Source: Gemmatimonadota bacterium | Lineage (GTDB): Bacteria > Latescibacterota > UBA2968 > UBA8231 | NCBI GenBank assembly: GCA_026706165.1 | Contig: JAPOZF010000330.1 | Location: 1 to 11,205 of the forward strand | Length of the DNA: 11,205 nucleotides | Reading direction: 5' to 3' | Shown: piece after piece, positions 6,759 to 11,205 of the stretch | How positions within the stretch are numbered: position 1 is the stretch's first letter | Layout: every line of letters begins with the position of its first letter | Translations under genes and position numbers: made by a program | Notes under the pieces: generated by a model | The model's database searches: none | Told to the model about the DNA's origin: nothing | What the model saw: the letters and a program-made list of their open reading frames with translations, nothing else

Positions 6759-7915
6759 GGGAGGTGGACCCCGTGCGCGTTGAGGAACGAATCGATGATG
6801 CGGCGCGAGATGCTGATGCGGTTGGGCAGCTCGGGAAGCTGCTCCGGGTCGGCGCGGTACCAGCCGGCGTCGACGATCTCCTCGCCGTCGATGGCGATCT
6901 CCCCGGAGGCGTGCTCGGCGGTGAAGCCGACCATCAGCGAGTGGGGGAACGGCCACGGCTGGCTGCCGAAGTAGGCGACGTTGCGGACCTCGATGCCGAC
7001 CTCCTCGCGGATCTCGCGGACCACCGCGGTCTCGAGGGTCTCCCCGGCCTCCACGAAGCCGGCGAGGATGCTGTAGCGCTTTCCGGGGAAGCTGGCGTTG
7101 CGGGCGAGCAGGAAGCGGTCGCCGCGGCTGACGAGCACGATGACGGCCGGCGACACCCTCGGGTAGGAGACCAGGCCGCAGCCCGGGCACTGGCGGGCGC
7201 GGTCCCGCTCGTGGTGCGCGGTGGGGCGGCCGCAGCGCCCGCAGAAGCGGTGGGTGCGGTCCCACTGGACGACCTGGAAGGCGCGGCCCGCCACCGCGAA
7301 CAGCTCCTCGTCGATGAGGCCGAACAGATTCCGCAGGCCCTTGAAGGAGAGGCCGTCCGCCGCCTCGGCGGAGTCGGGAAGGTCGACGGCGAAGCAGGGG
7401 AGGCCGGCGTGCCGGCCGGGGTGGTCCTCGGCGATGGCCCCGAGGTAATGCTCGGCCGGGACGGCGCCGGCTCCCGGAAATTCCGATGGACTGCCAGCGT
7501 CCGCGTCCTGAGGTAGTGCCCCCTCTGGTCCCGCGCCCGGCGATTTTACCCGGTTGCGGCCGCCTGAATCCATCGGTTCCGCACCACCCGCGTCGGCCTC
7601 CCTGGCCTCTTGTCCGCGGCTTTGGGCATCCCGGGCTTCGGCGCGGCTTCGGTCGGAGCGCTCCCCGGCTCCCGTTGATCCGCCTTGTCCGGGGCCTCCC
7701 GCATCCGCCGGTTCGCCCGGACTCGCCTGCGTCTCCACCCCGGCTTCGGCGAAGGAGGTCAGCCGTGGCACCTCGGCGCGGCCTCCGGCCCTGCGCACCA
7801 GCAGGCGGTCACCGCGGAAGGCGAAGTAGAGGGCTTCGCCGTCGATTCCGGGGGGCGCGAAGACCGCCGGCTCGAAGGACGGTTCCGCGGACCAGTCCGG
7901 GGACTCGCTTTTCAT
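6755..7915 (-). CDS. nudC: NADH pyrophosphatase / NAD-capped RNA hydrolase NudC with a large insertion
   Basis: The protein has 386 residues from the ATG at 7915 (391 from the ATG at 7930; neither has a strong ribosome binding site). NudC hydrolyses NADH/NAD to NMN and AMP and removes NAD caps from RNA. The zinc ribbon is Cys225/Cys228/Cys243/Cys246 (FCGRCG, CPGCG), the Nudix box runs from Gly286 to Ile308 (GFVEAGE ... REIREEVGI), and the NudC-specific SQPWPFP motif is at 318-324. The N-terminal domain is split: residues about 25-55 (ALYFAFRGDRLLVRR) and 153-180 (AEHYLGAI ... GLPCFAVDLP) match the family, but about residues 62-152 are a low-complexity Ala/Gly/Glu/Asp/Arg/Ser segment. This makes it far longer than E. 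coli NudC (257). All catalytic motifs are intact. It is the first gene of a pair with nth, sharing a GTGA overlap. The open frame continues upstream to 8095 but without family similarity. Confidence 0.9.
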   Translation of the reverse strand: MKSESPDWSAEPSFEPAVFAPPGIDGEALYFAFRGDRLLVRRAGGRAEVPRLTSFAEAGVETQASPGEPADAGGPGQGGSTGAGERSDRSRAEARDAQSRGQEAREADAGGAEPMDSGGRNRVKSPGAGPEGALPQDADAGSPSEFPGAGAVPAEHYLGAIAEDHPGRHAGLPCFAVDLPDSAEAADGLSFKGLRNLFGLIDEELFAVAGRAFQVVQWDRTHRFCGRCGRPTAHHERDRARQCPGCGLVSYPRVSPAVIVLVSRGDRFLLARNASFPGKRYSILAGFVEAGETLETAVVREIREEVGIEVRNVAYFGSQPWPFPHSLMVGFTAEHASGEIAIDGEEIVDAGWYRADPEQLPELPNRISISRRIIDSFLNAHGVHLP

Positions 7916-8055
7916 TGAGGTGGGGGACATTGGGGCAAGTGTCGGTTGGGGTGCCGAAACCAGACCCCGACAGGGAGCAAGGCCCTGGGAACCGGGAGCG
8001 AGGGGAATGGCCGCACATGCAGTCGGGTACCGGATCGGACCCCGGTCTTTCTCCT

Positions 8056-8086
8056 GATGCCGCGGCAACAGGGTTGACCCGGCATC
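8056..8086 (-). other. Hairpin-capable element just after the GH172 gene
   Basis: GATGCC (8056-8061) is the perfect complement of GGCATC (8081-8086), and between them GGGT (8071-8074) pairs with ACCC (8077-8080). It lies 14 nt past the stop of the minus-strand GH172 gene. No T-run follows on that strand, so it may be a T-less terminator, an mRNA 3'-end stabiliser, or chance. The rest of the 184-bp spacer to nudC shows no gene and no convincing promoter. Confidence 0.3.
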
Positions 8087-8099
8087 GCCCGCCAACCCT

Positions 8100-9245
8100 C
8101 TATGAGCCCCGTTTCTTCCACTTCTCCGCCATCTGCCGCATCTCGCGGTTCGGCTCGACCCGCCTCGACGTCGTCTGGTTGCGGCGCTGGTGGAGCCAGC
8201 TCCCCCGGTTGTCGCGGAGCACCGGCATGCGCCTGGCGACCGGGGGCGGCTTCTTCACCCCGCCCGGCTCCGCCGCGTACCAGTAGGCGACGCTGCTCAT
8301 CTCGTTGCAGAGGTGGTTCCCGTGCCCGTGCTCGATGGTGACCCTGATCTCCCTGTCGAAGCGGACCGGGTTCTCGAGGTGGTGGACGTAGCTGGTCTGG
8401 TAGCCGCCGGTGTTCTCCTCGTGGATCGACGAGCCGTTGCGCAGGAAGGCGTTGTCCTGCATGCCCCAGGCCTGGTTGAGGTAGTCCTCGCTGCCGGTGC
8501 CGTGCAGGTCGGGGGGCCACTTGTACCCGTCGACCCAGATCATGTCGTCCCCCTCTCCCCACCAGGTCCCCTGGAAGTTGGTGACGCTGAGGTTGCAGCC
8601 GACGTAGTGGCCGCGGCCGGTCGTCTCGAGGATGACGTAGTTGTTATCCCAGGCGGCGCGCTCCTTGTTGACGACGTTGGCTTCCGGGTGGTTGACGAGG
8701 ATGTCGTGGGACCAGCCGCCGAACGGGTTCTCGCGGCGGAACTCGGCGTGGAAGTACCCGGCGTCTTCCGGCGGCGAGGAGGCGTCCTGCTCGTAGTCGA
8801 CGTAGAAGTACTGGCGGTGGAGCTCCCTGCTCTCGTTGACGAGCTCGACGACGGCGCGCTCGCGGAACGGCATGCGCACGTAGCTGTTGAGGGCGCACCC
8901 CTCGTCGAAGCAGTTGTCGCGGCGGGTCGAGGCGCTGAACAGCAGCGACTGGTAGGAGTTGACGATCCCGTGGCCGAGCCCGAAAAAGTCCCCGAGCGGG
9001 CAGAGCACGCTCGCCTGCCGGGCGTTGTCCCAGGTGATCTTCAGCAGCACCTCGCGGTAGTGGTTCGGCTGGGTCATCCACAGGTGAGTGATGGCGCCGG
9101 GGCCGTCGATGTCGGCGAGGACCCGCGACTCCCCCGGCTCGAAGGACCAGAAGTCGGCGTTGCGGCCGCTGGTGTCCCACGAGGAGGCGCGGCCCGTCCT
9201 GCCGTTGCCGATGCGGGTGAGGTTGTCGATGAGGCTGCCGGTCAT
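8100..9245 (-). CDS. GH172-family (DUF2961) glycoside hydrolase-like protein
   Basis: The 381-residue protein matches the DUF2961 family, now glycoside hydrolase family 172, whose characterised members act on fructofuranose or D-arabinofuranose linkages. Diagnostic segments are GPGAITHLWMT (48-58), CPLGDFFGLGHG (82-93), SYVRMPFRERAVVEL (121-135), GTWWGEGDDMIWVDG (226-240) and HGTGSEDYLNQAW (248-260), with YQTSYVHHLENPVRF following. Glu231 (GEGDD) and Glu253 (GSEDY) are the candidate catalytic pair by family pattern; this assignment is an inference. There is no signal peptide, so the protein appears cytoplasmic, suggesting work on an imported oligosaccharide. The start at 9245 has GGAG about 9 nt upstream; the longer reading to 9413 overlaps the preceding gene and has no family similarity. 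It lies 43 nt after the enolase-superfamily gene and is likely co-transcribed. The lysine/arginine-rich end is not typical of a catalytic core. Confidence 0.85.
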   Translation of the reverse strand: MTGSLIDNLTRIGNGRTGRASSWDTSGRNADFWSFEPGESRVLADIDGPGAITHLWMTQPNHYREVLLKITWDNARQASVLCPLGDFFGLGHGIVNSYQSLLFSASTRRDNCFDEGCALNSYVRMPFRERAVVELVNESRELHRQYFYVDYEQDASSPPEDAGYFHAEFRRENPFGGWSHDILVNHPEANVVNKERAAWDNNYVILETTGRGHYVGCNLSVTNFQGTWWGEGDDMIWVDGYKWPPDLHGTGSEDYLNQAWGMQDNAFLRNGSSIHEENTGGYQTSYVHHLENPVRFDREIRVTIEHGHGNHLCNEMSSVAYWYAAEPGGVKKPPPVARRMPVLRDNRGSWLHQRRNQTTSRRVEPNREMRQMAEKWKKRGS

Positions 9246-9288
9246 TCGTGATTTCTCCGGGGACCGGTGCGCCGCCGGGGCGTTCCGG

Positions 9289-10515
9289 TCAGGCGTTCGG
9301 GTTGTCGAAGCGGGGGCCCTTCTCTTCGAGCTCCCGGTAAAGGCGGTCGAACTCCTCGCTGCCGTCGTCGTCGCGCACGTCGAGGCGGATCCCCCTGACG
9401 TTCCCCTCGGCAAAGCCGGTTGCGCTCTCGACGTTGGGCCACCCGGCCTTCGAGTAGATCCCGCCGCGGGGCAGGCGCATCTCCGTGATGAAGCGAGGCA
9501 GCACCGTCCTGGGGTTCCTGGCGATGCGCGCCAGCTCCGCCTCGTCGACGGAGACCCCGCGCCCCGGTTCTTCCGGAACCGGGGTGCTGCCCTCGGCGAC
9601 CTCGAGGCGGCCGCCGGTTACGTCCTCGCCGTACTGGTCGTCGAGGTTGATGGAATGGGACAGGTTCGGCAGCACCGCCCCCAGGTGCATGGCCAGGGCC
9701 TTGCACAGTGTGCCGCCGGTCATCTGGATCACCACCGAGAGGTTGGCCTGGCCGCAGGCGAAGCCGCGCTGCACCGGGGTGCCGGTACCCCCCTCGCCGA
9801 CCATGTACATGTCGGCGCAGCCGTGGATGATCTCCGGTCCGCCCCCGAGCTGGGGCACGTGCATCACCAGCGGCAGCCGCGTCTGCGCCCGCAGGGAGCG
9901 CCAGCCGTCGAGGTCCTGCCAGCGCACCGGGTCCTCGATGAAGCCGGTGAACGGCGACTTCTCGAGCTCCTCTATCAGCCTCGACACCGCGCCCGGGGTG
10001 CGGTTGTGGTTGAAGTCGTAGTGCATGAGGAATCCCGGGGGGGCGACGTCCTCGACGGCCCGGTGCTGCTCGAGCACGTCGTAGTAGGTGCAGGTGTGCA
10101 TCTTGAAGAGGGTGTACCCCTCGTCCGCGGCGCGCTGCACCTCGGCCGCCAGGTCCTCCGGGGAAGCCGGCCGCGTCCAGGCCGCCACCGGCACGCGCTC
10201 CCGCACCTTCTCTCCCATCAGCCGGTACGCCGGCAGCTCGACGTGCTTCCCCATGACGTCGAAGAGCGCCCCGGTCAGTCCCCCGCTCCACGGGGAGTTG
10301 ACGAGCTCGAAGGGATTGCGGCCGACAAGCCTCTCCCGGGTCTTTTCCGGCAGGTGGGAGTGGCCTCGCGATTCCCCGTAGCCGACGATGCCGTTGTCGG
10401 TGGTGACCTTGTACACGGTCTGGGTGTCGATGCCGGAGAAACGCGGCTTCTGTCCGGCGTTGCGGTCGGCAAGCCGTGGATTTATGTGGAAGACTTCAAC
10501 GTCGGTGATCTTCAT
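9289..10515 (-). CDS. Enolase-superfamily (mandelate racemase/muconate lactonizing-like) protein with atypical active site
   Basis: The protein has 408 residues. An N-terminal capping domain (residues 1-110, with SGGLTGALFDVMGKHVELPA like other members) precedes a TIM barrel. Superfamily enzymes abstract a proton next to a carboxylate, typically dehydrating or racemising sugar acids. Lys138 (FKMH) sits at the KxK position, Asp167 (MHYDFN) and Glu194 (GFIEDP) at the first two metal positions. The third metal strand reads LPLVMHVPQL with no acidic residue where Glu/Asp is normal, and the later strand VIQMTGG lacks the usual His base. The KALAMHLGAVLPN segment is family-like. Residues about 340-408 extend past the usual C-terminus. 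The start at ATG 10515 has only a weak GGA upstream. Position before GH172 suggests sugar-acid metabolism. It may be a divergent enzyme or a non-catalytic member. Confidence 0.8.
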   Translation of the reverse strand: MKITDVEVFHINPRLADRNAGQKPRFSGIDTQTVYKVTTDNGIVGYGESRGHSHLPEKTRERLVGRNPFELVNSPWSGGLTGALFDVMGKHVELPAYRLMGEKVRERVPVAAWTRPASPEDLAAEVQRAADEGYTLFKMHTCTYYDVLEQHRAVEDVAPPGFLMHYDFNHNRTPGAVSRLIEELEKSPFTGFIEDPVRWQDLDGWRSLRAQTRLPLVMHVPQLGGGPEIIHGCADMYMVGEGGTGTPVQRGFACGQANLSVVIQMTGGTLCKALAMHLGAVLPNLSHSINLDDQYGEDVTGGRLEVAEGSTPVPEEPGRGVSVDEAELARIARNPRTVLPRFITEMRLPRGGIYSKAGWPNVESATGFAEGNVRGIRLDVRDDDGSEEFDRLYRELEEKGPRFDNPNA

Positions 10516-10559
10516 GATGGTTTTCCGGGTGGGGCGTGGGCGCCGGCGGGCGGCGGCTA

Positions 10560-10588
10560 ACGATAGAGAATCGCCCCGGGAGGGTAAA
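10560..10588 (-). promoter_or_regulatory. Candidate sigma70-type promoter for the enolase-GH172 unit
   Basis: On the minus strand TTTACC (10583-10588) and TATCGT (10560-10565) are 17 bp apart, each matching four of six consensus bases. The predicted start of transcription would leave a leader of roughly 40 nt before the ATG at 10515. It lies just after a hairpin behind the D-lactate dehydrogenase gene, which fits a separate transcript. Confidence 0.4.
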
Positions 10589-10596
10589 GATGAGCG

Positions 10597-10614
10597 GGGT
10601 TCCTGACAGGACCC
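10597..10614 (-). terminator. Possible terminator hairpin after the D-lactate dehydrogenase gene
   Basis: On the minus strand GGGT-CCT pairs with AGG-A-ACCC (one bulged A, 3-nt loop), starting 7 nt after the TAA stop. Only a weak T-containing stretch (CATCTTTA) follows, so function as an intrinsic terminator is uncertain. Confidence 0.35.
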
Positions 10615-10621
10615 TCGGAGA

Positions 10622-11205
10622 TTACAGCCGCACCACCTTCCCCGGGTTCATGATGTTGTCCGGGTCGAGGGCCCGCTTGATGTCGCGCATGAGCCCCACT
10701 CCCTCCCCGAACTCCCGCTCGAGGGCGTCGAGCTTGCCGATGCCGATGCCGTGCTCGCCGCTGCAGGTGCCCCCCAGATCGAGGGCGTGGGCGATCAGGC
10801 GGTCCCCGAGGCGGCGGGCTTCTTCCAGCTCTTCCGGATGCTTCGGATCGACGAGATAGACGACGTGGAAGTTGCCGTCTCCCACGTGCCCGAAGACCGG
10901 GGCGATCAGTTCCGAACCGGAAAGGTCGCGCCTGGCCCGCAGTATGCAGTCGGCCAGCCGCGAGACCGGGACGCAGACGTCGGTGACGTACCCCACCGAC
11001 CCGGGGCGCAGGGCGAGGCAGGCGTAGTACCCGTCGTGGCGGGCCTGCCAGAGACGCTCCCGCTCCGGCTCTTCCGTTGCCCACCGGAAGTCCGCGGCTC
11101 CGTGGCGGGCGGCGATGTCCCCGGCGGCCGCGGCCTGCTCGGCGACGGCCTGCCCGCTGCCGTGGAACTCGAGGAACAGGGTCGGCGTGACAATTGCATG
11201 AGCAT
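10622..11205 (-). CDS. D-lactate dehydrogenase (FAD-linked, LDHD/GlcD type), C-terminal part only
   Basis: The visible 193 or so residues are the C-terminal part of a flavoprotein that oxidises D-lactate or a related D-2-hydroxyacid to the 2-oxoacid. The reading frame runs off the right edge; a GTG codon at 10996 is internal, not the start, because the family similarity continues upstream. The segment PTLFLEFHGSG, then DFRWA, LWQARHDGYYACLALRPGS and GYVTDVCVPVSRL matches the mitochondrial and bacterial LDHD group closely. GHVGDGNFH (10865-10891) and GEHGIGIGK (10733-10759) are the conserved substrate/metal-site motifs, and DPDNIMNPGKV is the standard C-terminal end. The FAD-binding PCMH domain is outside the window. 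It precedes the enolase-superfamily gene by 106 bp on the same strand. Glycolate oxidase GlcD is the main alternative. Confidence 0.88.
   Translation of the reverse strand, partial: AHAIVTPTLFLEFHGSGQAVAEQAAAAGDIAARHGAADFRWATEEPERERLWQARHDGYYACLALRPGSVGYVTDVCVPVSRLADCILRARRDLSGSELIAPVFGHVGDGNFHVVYLVDPKHPEELEEARRLGDRLIAHALDLGGTCSGEHGIGIGKLDALEREFGEGVGLMRDIKRALDPDNIMNPGKVVRL

Noticed and set aside
6042..7516. Plus-strand open frames opposite nth and nudC
   Set aside because: They are antisense to enzymes with complete catalytic motifs and carry no domain of their own.
7916..8095. Longer NudC start at 8095
   Set aside because: The extra residues have no similarity to NudC and no good ribosome binding site; ATG 7915 or 7930 fits the family better.
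9246..9413. Longer GH172 start at 9413
   Set aside because: It overlaps the enolase-superfamily gene by 125 bases and adds a low-complexity leader; ATG 9245 has a ribosome binding site.
8190..10560. Plus-strand open frames opposite the GH172 and enolase-superfamily genes
   Set aside because: They are repetitive Val/Ala/Leu-rich translations without motifs, antisense to clear family members.

Overview
The window looks like chromosomal DNA from a GC-rich, probably uncultivated bacterium. Outer-membrane and lipoprotein-type exports suggest a diderm envelope. FG-GAP/VCBS proteins, a GH172 (DUF2961) enzyme, enolase-superfamily and sugar-isomerase-like TIM-barrel proteins and an LDHD-type D-lactate dehydrogenase are a mix often met in Acidobacteriota, Latescibacterota or Planctomycetota relatives. 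The sequence alone does not fix the phylum. No tRNA, rRNA, IS element, prophage or CRISPR array was seen.

Layout. Left plus-strand block (1-3627): a HigA-type antitoxin at the window edge, overlapping by ATGA a secreted FG-GAP/VCBS-repeat protein; then a probable outer-membrane beta-barrel protein with a signal peptide; then a TTG-started HExxH metallopeptidase-like protein in visibly lower-GC DNA. Minus-strand pair (3698-5360): a sugar phosphate isomerase/epimerase-like TIM barrel followed after 4 nt by an SDR oxidoreductase. A 188-bp divergent spacer separates it from a plus-strand collagen-like (Gly-X-Y) lipoprotein (5549-6058) that ends in a plausible intrinsic terminator. Minus-strand housekeeping pair (6096-7915): NudC-type NADH/NAD-RNA pyrophosphatase and endonuclease III, joined by a GTGA overlap. 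Right minus-strand block (8100-11205): D-lactate dehydrogenase (cut by the window edge), an enolase-superfamily protein with its own candidate promoter, and a GH172-family protein.

How the genes fit together. The right block plus the TIM-barrel/SDR pair read as carbohydrate or sugar-acid catabolism: a cytoplasmic glycosidase-like protein, a dehydratase/racemase-fold protein, an isomerase/epimerase fold, an NAD(P)-dependent alcohol/sugar dehydrogenase and a flavin 2-hydroxyacid dehydrogenase. NudC and Nth, which sit between them, are RNA/NAD quality-control and base-excision repair enzymes and probably unrelated to that pathway. The plus-strand genes are mostly envelope or surface proteins.

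Most unusual points: NudC carries a roughly 90-residue low-complexity insertion inside its N-terminal domain; Nth has a three-cysteine C-x9-C-x2-C tail instead of the classical four-cysteine iron-sulfur motif; the enolase-superfamily protein lacks recognisable third-metal and catalytic-base residues and has a C-terminal extension; and the small lipoprotein carries a 16-triplet collagen-like stretch built from 45-nt tandem repeats. No clearly new multi-gene defence or mobile system is visible.
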